Part shown: one piece after another, positions 15,360-22,649 of the stretch | Layout of the letters: each line of letters begins with the position of its first letter | Position numbering within the stretch: position 1 is the first letter of the stretch | Source: Marichromatium bheemlicum | Lineage (GTDB): Bacteria; Pseudomonadota; Gammaproteobacteria; Chromatiales; Chromatiaceae | Reading direction: 5' to 3' | Assembly (NCBI RefSeq): GCF_012276755.1 | Contig: NZ_JAAXKX010000030.1 | Location: 1-35,117 of the forward strand | Length of the DNA: 35,117 nt | Made by a program: the position numbers and the translations under genes | Notes under the pieces: model-generated | The model's database searches: none | What the model was told of the DNA's origin: nothing | What the model saw: only the letters and a program-made list of their open reading frames with translations

Positions 15360-16123
15360 GTTCGGCCCCGGCGATCGCGGTGCGCGATCTCAGCTTTGCT
15401 TATGACGGTACGTTGATCCTCGAGCAGGTCGATCTCACCGTGCTCGCCGGCGAGTTCGTCGGGCTGGTCGGCCCCAATGCCGGGGGTAAGAGCACCCTGC
15501 TTCGGCTGATCCTCGGCCTGCTCAGCCCGCAGCGTGGTCAGATCCACGTCTTCGGTGAATCGCCGCGCCGCGCCGCGCGCCACATCGGTTATGTCCCCCA
15601 GTTCCCGGCCTTCTCGCGTGACTTCCCGATCGCCGTCGAGCAGGTGGTCGCCATGGGGCGGTTGGGGCAGGGGCCCTGGTGGGGCTGGACCCGCCGCGCC
15701 GATCGCGCCGCGGCGCGGCGCGCGCTCGCCGCGGTCGACGCCGAAGGACTCGCCGAGCGACGCATCGGCGCGCTCTCGGGTGGGCAGCTGCAACGCGTGT
15801 TGCTCGCTCGCGCGTTGGTCACTGAGCCGCGCCTGTTGATCCTCGACGAGCCCACCGCCAACGTCGACCAGCGCGCCGAGGGCGATATCTTCGACCTGCT
15901 CGCCGGGCTCGATCCGCGACCGACCATCCTCGTCGTCTCGCACGACATCGCCTTCATCTCGGCCTATGTCCACCGGGTCGCCTGTCTCAATCGCACGCTC
16001 ACCTGCCACCCCACCGACGCGCTCGACGGCGAGCTGGTGCAGCATCTCTATGGTGCACGGCTGCGTGCCGTCGCCCACGACCTGCCGGGCCCCTGTCCCG
16101 GCGCGCACCGACACCACACATGA
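15356..16123 (+). CDS. znuC: Zinc ABC transporter ATP-binding protein
   Basis: ATPase that powers ZnuB; inner face of the cytoplasmic membrane. The 255 residues contain Walker A GPNAGGKST (about 40-48), the signature LSGGQLQR (about 139-146), Walker B LLILDEPTANVD and the switch histidine in VVSHD. The C-terminal part has LDGELVQHLYG, typical of ZnuC. It overlaps znuA and znuB by 4 bp each, so the three products are probably translationally coupled. Confidence 0.93.
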   Translation: MSSAPAIAVRDLSFAYDGTLILEQVDLTVLAGEFVGLVGPNAGGKSTLLRLILGLLSPQRGQIHVFGESPRRAARHIGYVPQFPAFSRDFPIAVEQVVAMGRLGQGPWWGWTRRADRAAARRALAAVDAEGLAERRIGALSGGQLQRVLLARALVTEPRLLILDEPTANVDQRAEGDIFDLLAGLDPRPTILVVSHDIAFISAYVHRVACLNRTLTCHPTDALDGELVQHLYGARLRAVAHDLPGPCPGAHRHHT

Positions 16124-16971
16124 ACGCATTCCTCGACGCACTGATCCACTACGACTTCCTCCAGGGTGCGCTCGTCGCCGGGCTGCTCGCCAGCATCGGC
16201 TGCGGCGTGGTCGGCACCCTGGTGGTGGTCAAGCGCATCGCCTTCATGGCCGGGGGCATCGCCCACTCGGTGCTCGGCGGCATGGGCGCGGCGCTCTACT
16301 ACGGCGTCGATCCGCTGCTCGGCGCGCTGCTCGCGGCGATCGTCTCGGCATTGTTGATCGGCGGCGTACGCCTGGCCTGGGCGGCGCAGGAGGACACCCT
16401 GATCGGCGCGCTCTGGGCCATCGGCATGGCCGTCGGCATCCTCTTCATCGCCAAGACCCCGGGTTACGCCACCGATCTGGTCAGTCTGCTGTTCGGCAAC
16501 ATCCTGCTGGTGCCCGAGCGCGCGCTCTGGTTCATGGGGGGGCTCGATGTGGTGCTGCTGGTGGTCGTCGGGCTGTGTTATCGCCAGTTCGTCGCGGTGA
16601 TCTTCGATGAGGAGTTCGCGCGGCTGCGCGGGGTGCCGGTGAGTTTCTTCTATCTGCTGCTGCTGTGTCTGGTGGCGGTGACCGTGGTGCTGCTGATCCA
16701 GGTCGTCGGGCTGATCCTGGTGATCGCGCTGCTCACCCTGCCGGCGGCGATCGCCGGGCACTATCTGCACTCGCTCGGCGCCATGATGGTCGCCGCGACC
16801 CTGCTCGGCATGGTCTTTACCAGCGGCGGGCTGGCGCTCTCCTACGGCCCCGACCTGCCGGCCGGGCCGACCATGATCCTGCTCGCCGGTGCTGCCTACG
16901 TGCTCTCGGCGCTGGTCGCGCGGTTGCTGGCGCGCCATCGCGCCGCGCAGCGGGCGAGGGCGGGCGGATGA
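16120..16971 (+). CDS. znuB: Zinc ABC transporter permease
   Basis: Integral membrane channel subunit of the ABC-3 family, 283 residues with about eight hydrophobic segments. VKRIAFMAGGIAHSVLGGMG (about 38-57) is the family signature loop that contacts the ATPase. LIGALWAIGMAVGILFIA and LLLLCLVAVTVVLLIQVVGL are clear membrane spans. The start and stop codons overlap znuC and zur respectively by 4 bp. Confidence 0.92.
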   Translation: MNAFLDALIHYDFLQGALVAGLLASIGCGVVGTLVVVKRIAFMAGGIAHSVLGGMGAALYYGVDPLLGALLAAIVSALLIGGVRLAWAAQEDTLIGALWAIGMAVGILFIAKTPGYATDLVSLLFGNILLVPERALWFMGGLDVVLLVVVGLCYRQFVAVIFDEEFARLRGVPVSFFYLLLLCLVAVTVVLLIQVVGLILVIALLTLPAAIAGHYLHSLGAMMVAATLLGMVFTSGGLALSYGPDLPAGPTMILLAGAAYVLSALVARLLARHRAAQRARAGG

Positions 16972-17399
16972 GCACCGAGGAGCGGCTCGAGCGGGCGATG
17001 CGGCTGTGCACCGGGCGCGGTGCCCGGCTCACCCCGCAGCGCGCCCGGGTGCTGCGCATCCTGATCGAGGCCGAGCGCCCGCTCGGCGCCTACGAGATCC
17101 TCGCCGAGATGGCCGGGGGGCAGCGCGCGCTGGCGCCACCGACCGTCTACCGCGCGCTGGAATTCCTGCTCGCCCAGGGGCTCGTCCACCGCCTCGAGAC
17201 CCTCAACGCCTTCATCGACTGTCGCCACCCCGAGCGCCCGCACCCGGCGCAGTTCCTCATCTGCAGCGCGTGCGGCCGGGTCGTCGAGATCGACGATGAG
17301 GCGATCGCCGCGCGTCTGCTCGATGCTGCCTCACAGAGCGGTTTCGCGCCGAGTCGCAAGGTGGTCGAGGTGATCGGGGTGTGCGAGGGGTGTCGGTGA
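16968..17399 (+). CDS. zur: Zinc uptake regulator, Fur family
   Basis: A 143-residue zinc-sensing repressor. The N-terminal winged helix includes RLTPQRARVLRILIEAERPLGAYEIL and PPTVYRALEFLL (about 20-72), the DNA-reading part. The C-terminal dimerisation half has H-x-E-x-P-H near 88-92 and two CxxC pairs (CSAC about 99-102, CEGC about 139-142) for the structural zinc. Context (last gene of znuACB) and the CxxC arrangement point to Zur rather than Fur or PerR. The ATG overlaps the znuB stop. A Zur-like operator precedes the operon at 14418. Confidence 0.92.
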   Translation: MSTEERLERAMRLCTGRGARLTPQRARVLRILIEAERPLGAYEILAEMAGGQRALAPPTVYRALEFLLAQGLVHRLETLNAFIDCRHPERPHPAQFLICSACGRVVEIDDEAIAARLLDAASQSGFAPSRKVVEVIGVCEGCR

Positions 17400-17504
17400 G
17401 CCTGCGTGATACGCGTGCGCTGGCCTGGCCGTCATGACGTACTGTCGCGATGTCGAGCGCCATTGCTCCGCCGCCTTTTCCTTGACTGAGGAGACCCTTC
17501 GACG

Positions 17505-18263
17505 ATGGATGACGCTGACCTGCAACTCCTGATCGACCTGCACAAGGACGCCGCGAGACAGGGACCGGGGAGCGATGCGGAGACCGCGCGTGCGCTCGAT
17601 CTGGCGCGGATCGACCGTGCCGCGCCCCTGCGTGTCGCTGACATCGGCTGCGGCACCGGCGCCTCGACCCTGGCGCTCGCGCGCCTGCTGCCGGCCGCCG
17701 AGATCACCGCCGTGGATGTCCTCCCGGCGTTCATCGAGGGGCTCGGGGCACGGCTGGCGCGCGCCGGGGTGGCCGAGCGGGTGCGGCCGCTGTGTCGCTC
17801 GATGGATGATCTGCCGTTCCTCGACGAGGAATACGACCTCCTCTGGTCCGAGGGGGCAATCTACAACCTAGGGTTTGAGCGCGGCGTCGAGCAGTGGCGG
17901 CGCTATCTCCGCCCCGGTGGTGTCCTCGCCGTCTCCGAGATCACCTGGACGACGGCCGCGCGTCCGTCCGAGGTACAGGCGCATTGGGCCGCCGAGTACC
18001 CCGAGATCGATACCGCCGCGGCCAAGCTCGCCGTGCTGGAACGTCGCGGCTATGCCCCGATCGGCTATTTCGTGCTGCCGGAGTCGTGCTGGGAGGCGCA
18101 TTACTATCGACCGCTGCGGGATCGTTTCGCGGCCTTCCTCGCGCGCCATGCCGGGGATGAGCGGGCCCGCGCGATCGTGGCCGCCGAGGAGGCGGAGATG
18201 GCGCTGTATACCAGGTACAAGGATGACTACAACTATGGATTCTACGTCGCCAGGAGGCGCTAG
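17505..18263 (+). CDS. Class I SAM-dependent methyltransferase, small-molecule type
   Basis: A 252-residue cytoplasmic protein. Motif I VADIGCGTGASTLALA (about 46-61) binds S-adenosylmethionine. ITAVDVLPAF (motif II, acidic residue), a LPFLDEEYDLLWSEGAIYNLGF segment split around motif IV, and YLRPGGVLAVSE (motif VI) follow. A C-terminal helical region includes PESCWEAHYYRPL and YKDDYNYGFYVARR. The substrate is not readable. GAGGAG lies about 11 nt before the ATG. It stands alone, 105 bp after zur, so read-through from the zinc operon is possible but not shown. Confidence 0.75.
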   Translation: MDDADLQLLIDLHKDAARQGPGSDAETARALDLARIDRAAPLRVADIGCGTGASTLALARLLPAAEITAVDVLPAFIEGLGARLARAGVAERVRPLCRSMDDLPFLDEEYDLLWSEGAIYNLGFERGVEQWRRYLRPGGVLAVSEITWTTAARPSEVQAHWAAEYPEIDTAAAKLAVLERRGYAPIGYFVLPESCWEAHYYRPLRDRFAAFLARHAGDERARAIVAAEEAEMALYTRYKDDYNYGFYVARRR

Positions 18264-18272
18264 ACGGTGCGT

Positions 18273-18295
18273 GGCGGCCACAGCTCCCGGCCGCC
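18273..18295. terminator. Hairpin between convergent methyltransferase and DUF4124-like genes
   Basis: GGCGGCC (18273-18279) pairs with GGCCGCC (18289-18295) around a 9-nt loop, in the 44-bp gap between two convergent genes. There is no T-run, so it is either a weak bidirectional terminator or an RNA-stabilising hairpin. Confidence 0.4.
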
Positions 18296-18307
18296 GCGGT
18301 TGATGCA

Positions 18308-18583
18308 CTAACGATCGATTCGTCCGGTGACGGCTGGGGCGCGGTTGAGCGCGGGACGCCGCTCGGTGGAGTAACGCACCGTGCCCTCGAGCCGGGGGAC
18401 GAAGGAGGTGGTGCCCTTGTCGATCATCCTGTACTGGCCTTCTGCCTGGGTGCAGGTGGGGTTCTGGGTATAGGTGACATTCCCCTTCGCGTCGATGCAC
18501 TTTCTGGGGAGTCCCGCATTGGCTGTGAAGCTCAGCAAGGTCATGATCGCTGCGATGTGTGGCGAGATGCGGGGGTGGTTCAT
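18308..18583 (-). CDS. Small secreted DUF4124-like protein
   Basis: A 91-residue protein with a signal peptide (hydrophobic 9-21, likely cleavage after TANA). The mature N terminus LPRKCIDAKGNVTYTQNPTC fits the DUF4124 pattern, in which a C-x-D-x-x-G-x-x-x-Y core is followed by a second Cys about 13 residues later, probably a disulfide. The tail is basic and disordered-looking. The ATG at 18583 is chosen because it has GGAAG immediately upstream and gives a proper signal peptide; the longer frame to 18736 is Arg-rich without sense. The function of this family is unknown; periplasmic location is the only firm inference. Confidence 0.6.
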   Translation of the reverse strand: MNHPRISPHIAAIMTLLSFTANAGLPRKCIDAKGNVTYTQNPTCTQAEGQYRMIDKGTTSFVPRLEGTVRYSTERRPALNRAPAVTGRIDR

Positions 18584-18973
18584 GGTCTTCCTTGATCGTT
18601 GGCGTGGTGACGGGGCCCCGGGGCGGTGAACGGCGTGGCTCCGGGTGCGGCCTGATGCGGCTCGTCGGTGGGTCGCGATCACTGCGACACGGCCCCGGCG
18701 GGACCTGCGTCGGAACGCTTTGTGTCGCGTGCTCAACGGGTTGGCGCCGGGTTCGCGTCGACCATCCTACCGCGCTTGCGGGGGCGATGCCCGCTTTCCA
18801 CATCCTCTTGGTGCACCCTCCGGGGCGTGCTCGTCGTGCTCGGCGCTTGCCCGGGCTCGACTCGATGGTGCGAGGGAGGGGCGTGATGGCATCGGCCCGG
18901 TTCGATCAGTTAGGGTGTGCCCACGAGCCTCGTGGAAACGAATCTGTCCCCCATGTAGGGGAAGGGAGCCCTG
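18584..18973. other. 390-bp gap without a recognised gene
   Basis: This is the divergent gap between the DUF4124-like gene and the cation antiporter. Open frames exist on both strands but show Arg/Pro-rich, shadow-like translations. A GGGAG ribosome site for the antiporter lies at about 18963-18967. No convincing -35/-10 pair, repeat or RNA structure was found. Confidence 0.5.
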
Positions 18974-20044
18974 ATGCATGAGTCGATCCTCTCGGCGCTG
19001 TTGATCCTGGCCGGCTTCGTCACCCTCCTCGGTGGTGGCGAGTTGCTGGTGCGGGCTGCCTCGGCGCTGGCGGCGGCGATGCGGATCAGCCCGCTGGTGG
19101 TGGGGCTGACCGTGGTCTCGTTCGGCACCAGTGCGCCAGAGTTGGCGGTGACCTTGCAGTCGGCCTGGTCGGGTGCTGCGGATCTGGCCGTCGGCAACGT
19201 GGTCGGCAGCAACATCGCCAACGTCCTGCTGGTGCTGGGTGCGGCGGCCCTGACCGCACCGCTGGTGGTGCATCGTCGTGCGGTGCGAGTCGACCTGCCG
19301 CTGGTGCTCGTCGCCTCGGTCGCGTTGTGGGTGCTGGCGCTCGACGGTGGGGTGGGGCGGCTCGACGGCGGGTTGCTGTTCGCGACTCTGGTGATCTATC
19401 TGGTGTGGTCGATCCGCCAGGGCCGCGGTGAGGGCCTCGCCGCGGCTGCGATCGAGGAAGTGGCCTTGCCGCCAAGCTCGCCCTGGGGGTTGCTCGGCCA
19501 GGTCGCACTGCTCGTCGTGGGGTTGTTGTTGCTGGCGATCGGGGCCCGCTTGCTGGTGATGGGGGCGGTCGACATTGCCCGGGTGCTTGGGGTCGGTGAG
19601 CTGGTGATTGGGCTGACGGTGGTCGCCATCGGTACCTCGCTGCCGGAGGTGGTGACCTCGGTGATCGCCTGTCTGCGCGGTCATCGCGATCTCGCCGTGG
19701 GCAATGTGCTCGGCAGCAATCTGTTCAACATTCTCGCGGTGCTCGGGCTCGGCGCCCTGGCCGCGCCCGAGACCATCGCCATCTCGCGCGAGACCCTGTT
19801 GATCGATCTGCCGATCATGATTGCGGTGGTGCTGTTCTGTGTCCCGCTGTTTGGCAGCGGGATCGCGCTCGGGCGGCGGATCGGGGCGCTGCTCGTGGTC
19901 GCCTTCGCACTCTATCTCACCCATGTGACGCTGCGTGCCACCGGCTCGGGGTTGCTGCCGGTCTTCGAGCTTACGGTGCTGACCCTGTCGTTGCCGTTGC
20001 TGCTGTGGTCGGGCATGGTGTGGTGGCGGCGTGCTCGGCACTAG
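18974..20044 (+). CDS. Calcium/sodium antiporter, CaCA family (YrbG-like)
   Basis: A 356-residue inner-membrane cation exchanger, about ten hydrophobic segments. The two alpha-repeats of the family are plain: GTSAPELAVTLQSA with AVGNVVGSNIANVLLVLG (about 52-90) and GTSLPEVVTSVIA with AVGNVLGSNLFNILAVLG (about 219-258). Their acidic residues (Glu of APEL and of LPEV) and the Asn of GSN are the ion ligands. The direction and ion (Ca2+/Na+ or K+) cannot be fixed from sequence. GGGAG precedes the ATG by 6 nt. The following gene starts 113 bp downstream. Confidence 0.87.
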   Translation: MHESILSALLILAGFVTLLGGGELLVRAASALAAAMRISPLVVGLTVVSFGTSAPELAVTLQSAWSGAADLAVGNVVGSNIANVLLVLGAAALTAPLVVHRRAVRVDLPLVLVASVALWVLALDGGVGRLDGGLLFATLVIYLVWSIRQGRGEGLAAAAIEEVALPPSSPWGLLGQVALLVVGLLLLAIGARLLVMGAVDIARVLGVGELVIGLTVVAIGTSLPEVVTSVIACLRGHRDLAVGNVLGSNLFNILAVLGLGALAAPETIAISRETLLIDLPIMIAVVLFCVPLFGSGIALGRRIGALLVVAFALYLTHVTLRATGSGLLPVFELTVLTLSLPLLLWSGMVWWRRARH

Positions 20045-20157
20045 AGCGCCGGGCGCTGGCGCGGCGCGGGTGTGTTCCGCGTCGCCGCCCCCACATGGGC
20101 CATGGATCAATCACCCGAGGACGGCGCGCGACGCCAACGAGCCGGAGACCCCAAGCA

Positions 20158-20652
20158 GTGGCAAAGCATTCTCTGACCCGCATCGAGATCAGCAAGGAAT
20201 ATCTGAATTTCAGCGCTGGACACTTCACCATCTTCTCGTCCGTGGCGCGTGAAAACCTTCATGGACATAACTTTCGGGTCCGCTGTGCCGTGACCGCCGG
20301 GATCGGCGCCGATGGCATGACCTTCGACTACGTGGTGCTCAAGCGCGTGCTGCGCGAACTGTGTGATGCCCTCGACGAACGCATGCTGTTGCCCGAACTC
20401 TCGCCGTACCTGCGTATCGAGCGCGGCGAGGGCATGGTGTTCGCCTGCTTCGATCGCGAGCGCATCCCCTTTCTCGAGCGCGACGTGCTGCTGCTGCCGC
20501 TGCGCAACGTCACCATCGAGGAGCTTGCCGAGTTGCTGCTGGCGCGGCTGCGCGATCGCCCCGAGCTGATCGGTGCCGACGTGCGCGGTATCGAGCTAGG
20601 GGTCTCGTCGGGACTCGGGCAGTGGGCCTATTCAACCTGGGAGTCAGCATGA
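20158..20652 (+). CDS. PTPS/QueD-like tunnel-fold protein with altered active site
   Basis: A 164-residue COG0720 (6-pyruvoyl-tetrahydropterin synthase / 6-carboxytetrahydropterin synthase) relative. The three zinc histidines are present: FSAGH (H22) and HGH (H35, H37). The catalytic Cys of the usual CxxxHGH is replaced: here the run is R31-E32-N-L-H35, so a Glu sits three residues before HGH, as in the ExxHGH motif described for PTPS-III. LDERML stands where PTPS has LDH, and the C-terminal ET pair that anchors the pterin ring seems replaced in IELGVSSGLGQWAYSTW. NVTIEELAELL matches the usual NPTxExLA. The GTG at 20158 is chosen for GGAG 10 nt upstream and homology beginning there. The stop overlaps the next gene (ATGA). 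Function uncertain; a pterin substrate is likely. Confidence 0.7.
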   Translation: MAKHSLTRIEISKEYLNFSAGHFTIFSSVARENLHGHNFRVRCAVTAGIGADGMTFDYVVLKRVLRELCDALDERMLLPELSPYLRIERGEGMVFACFDRERIPFLERDVLLLPLRNVTIEELAELLLARLRDRPELIGADVRGIELGVSSGLGQWAYSTWESA

Positions 20653-21350
20653 ATCGATTGATCATCACCGGCGCCAGCTCGGGGATCGGGCGCGCCATCG
20701 CCACGCGTTTTCTGGTCGATGGCTGGGATGTGCTCAACCTCTCGCGTCGCCCCAACCCGGATGCGGGGGTCGACAATCTCGCCTGCGATCTGGCCGTGCC
20801 CGGCGCGCTGGAGCAGTGCGCCGAACGGCTGCAGGCGGCGGTCGTCGACGCCGAGCGGGTGTGTCTGGTGCACAACGCCTCGGTGATGCACGCCGATCGC
20901 GCCGATGCGCTCGAGGCCGAGCACCTGCGCGCGGTGCTCGAACTCAACCTGGTGGCCGCCGCGACCCTCAACCGGTTGCTGCTGGGGCGGATGGGGGCCG
21001 GTTCGAGCGTGATCTATCTCGGCTCGACCCTGGCCGAGAAGGCGGTGCCCGGGGTGGCGAGCTATGTCATCGCCAAGCACGCGCTCGCCGGGATGATGCG
21101 TGCGACCTGTCAGGACCTGGCCGGGCGCGGCGTCCATACTTGCATGATCTGTCCCGGTTTTACCGATACCGAGCAGCTGCGCGGGGTGATCGACGGCAAT
21201 GCCGAGACCCTGGCGGCGATCACCGGGCTGAGTGCCTTTGATCGGCTGATCGAGCCCGAGGAGATCGCCGAGACCGTGGCCTTCGCCGCCGGCGCGCCGG
21301 TGCTCAACGGCGCCCTGATCCACGCCAACCTCGGGCAGCGCGAGCGATGA
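20649..21350 (+). CDS. Short-chain dehydrogenase (sepiapterin-reductase-like candidate)
   Basis: A 233-residue NAD(P)-dependent SDR. TGASSGIGRA (about 7-16) is the cofactor loop. LSRRPN after the second strand suggests NADPH preference (basic residues). HNASVMH replaces the classical NNAG. The catalytic Ser is in IYLGSTLA and the Tyr/Lys in SYVIAKHA, so the enzyme should be active. C-terminal ICPGFTDTEQLR and GAPVLNGALIHANLG complete the fold. It overlaps both neighbours by 4 bp in a trio with a PTPS-like protein, which makes reduction of a pterin side chain or ring plausible; the substrate remains an inference. Confidence 0.75.
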   Translation: MNRLIITGASSGIGRAIATRFLVDGWDVLNLSRRPNPDAGVDNLACDLAVPGALEQCAERLQAAVVDAERVCLVHNASVMHADRADALEAEHLRAVLELNLVAAATLNRLLLGRMGAGSSVIYLGSTLAEKAVPGVASYVIAKHALAGMMRATCQDLAGRGVHTCMICPGFTDTEQLRGVIDGNAETLAAITGLSAFDRLIEPEEIAETVAFAAGAPVLNGALIHANLGQRER

Positions 21351-22108
21351 GCGCGCCGACGCCACGGGTGGTCTGTGTCAGCGGCGGCACCTCGGGGATC
21401 GGCGCGGCGCTGGTCGGGCGCTTTCTCGAACTCGGCGCGCGGGTCTACACCTTCGGTCGCGACCCCGAGCGTCTGGCGCGGCTGCGCGCGGCGCACCCCG
21501 AGGCGGTCGTTGGCGAGCGCTTGCTGGCGCTGGTCGGGGATGCGACTGACGCGGCCTTTCGCGCGCACTTGGTCGAGGAGATCGGGAGGCGTGAGGGGCG
21601 TCTCGACGTGCTGGTCAACAATGCCGGGGTGATCCTCGACGCCGGCACCCTGGAGGCCGAGCTCGACCAATGGCGCGCGACCCTGGAGGTCAATCTGGTC
21701 GCCCCCTTCGCCCTGACCCAGTGCGCCGCGGCCTTGCTCGAACACAGCACCGCGCCCGTGGTCATCAATCTCTCCTCGGCCTGTGCTGGGCATCCCTTCG
21801 CCAGCTGCACCTCGACCAGCTATTCGGTCAGCAAGGCCGGGCTCGACATGCTCACCCAACGCCTCGCGCTCGCCCTCGGCGAGCGTGGTATCCGTGTCAA
21901 CGGCGTGGCCCCAGGGGTGGTCGACTCAGAGATGTGGGGCGAGGCGCGCGCGCTGATGGCCGAGACGGTGGCGCGGCGTCATGTGTTGGGCGGGCAGGTG
22001 GTGCGCCCCGAGGACGTCGCCGACGCGGTGGAGTTCCTCGCCTCGGCGCGGGCGCGCCTGATCACCGGCGCGACCCTCAAGGTCGACGCCGGCTATACCC
22101 TCGGGTGA
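21347..22108 (+). CDS. Short-chain dehydrogenase, classical type
   Basis: A 253-residue SDR with a complete set of motifs: SGGTSGIGAAL (about 11-21), FGRDPER (NADPH-type arginine after strand 2), NNAGVI (about 90-95), catalytic Ser in INLSSACAG, Tyr/Lys in YSVSKAG, and VNGVAPGVVDSEMWG. It is the third gene of the tightly overlapping trio, so it probably works on the product of the preceding enzymes. Family candidates are a pteridine reductase or an oxoacyl-type reductase; sequence does not decide. A hairpin follows at 22112. Confidence 0.75.
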   Translation: MSAPTPRVVCVSGGTSGIGAALVGRFLELGARVYTFGRDPERLARLRAAHPEAVVGERLLALVGDATDAAFRAHLVEEIGRREGRLDVLVNNAGVILDAGTLEAELDQWRATLEVNLVAPFALTQCAAALLEHSTAPVVINLSSACAGHPFASCTSTSYSVSKAGLDMLTQRLALALGERGIRVNGVAPGVVDSEMWGEARALMAETVARRHVLGGQVVRPEDVADAVEFLASARARLITGATLKVDAGYTLG

Positions 22109-22111
22109 GGG

Positions 22112-22132
22112 CGGTGGGCGTGGTGCCCACCG
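22112..22132. terminator. Bidirectional terminator-like hairpin after the SDR pair
   Basis: CGGTGGGC (22112-22119) and GCCCACCG (22125-22132) are perfect 8-bp arms with a 5-nt loop, sitting in the 31-bp gap between two convergent genes. There is no strong T-tract. Confidence 0.55.
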
Positions 22133-22139
22133 GACTGAA

Positions 22140-22559
22140 TTACTTCAGCTCGTCGGTATCGACCTGGTGCATCAGGCCGAAGCACTTGATGAAGGGGTTG
22201 GCCATGCGTGGATCCTTGAGCATGCCCTTGTAGTCGCCGACCAGGAACTTGAGCTTGCCGGTGGCGAAGGCGGTGCCCAGGCCCATCATGCCGACACCGT
22301 TCTCGATCCACTTCAGCCAGTCCTTGAGATCGGCACGCATGTCCCAGTTGGCGGCCGGTTCGCTCTCACTCCAGGCACCGGCGCGCACGCACTCGCCCTT
22401 CTCGATCACGAACAGGCCGCGGGGCGTGTCCTCGTTCTTGAAGCCGCAGTAGACCACCGAATCGAAGTCGATCTCGGCCAGCCGGTCGCGCACCTCGGGC
22501 TCGGCGTTCCATGCATCTTTGAACTGCTTCATCCAGTCATCGGAAAAGAGAGCGGCCAT
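22140..22559 (-). CDS. SCP2-like (sterol-carrier type) protein
   Basis: A 139-residue soluble protein. FSDDWMKQFKDAWNAEPEVRDRLAEIDFDSVV near the N terminus and KFLVGDYKGMLKDPRMANPF near the C terminus fit the SCP2 lipid-binding fold (helix, five-strand sheet, helices) seen in small bacterial members. Ligand and role are unknown. GGAGG lies 11 nt before the chosen ATG; a nearer ATG three codons upstream would leave only 2 nt of spacing. It ends convergently against the second SDR, so it is not part of that operon. Confidence 0.55.
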   Translation of the reverse strand: MAALFSDDWMKQFKDAWNAEPEVRDRLAEIDFDSVVYCGFKNEDTPRGLFVIEKGECVRAGAWSESEPAANWDMRADLKDWLKWIENGVGMMGLGTAFATGKLKFLVGDYKGMLKDPRMANPFIKCFGLMHQVDTDELK

Positions 22560-22649
22560 GGGTTCCATATCCTCCAATGGATTACTACAAAAGGTGCGGA
22601 TCGATTCTATCAGGAAGCTCGGGCGTGGAGCGGGCGATCTCGGCCCGGC

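Noticed and set aside
18559-18981. Plus-strand open frame of 140 codons in the gap before the antiporter
   Set aside because: Arg/Gly-rich translation without family signature, overlapping the DUF4124-like gene and the antiporter start.
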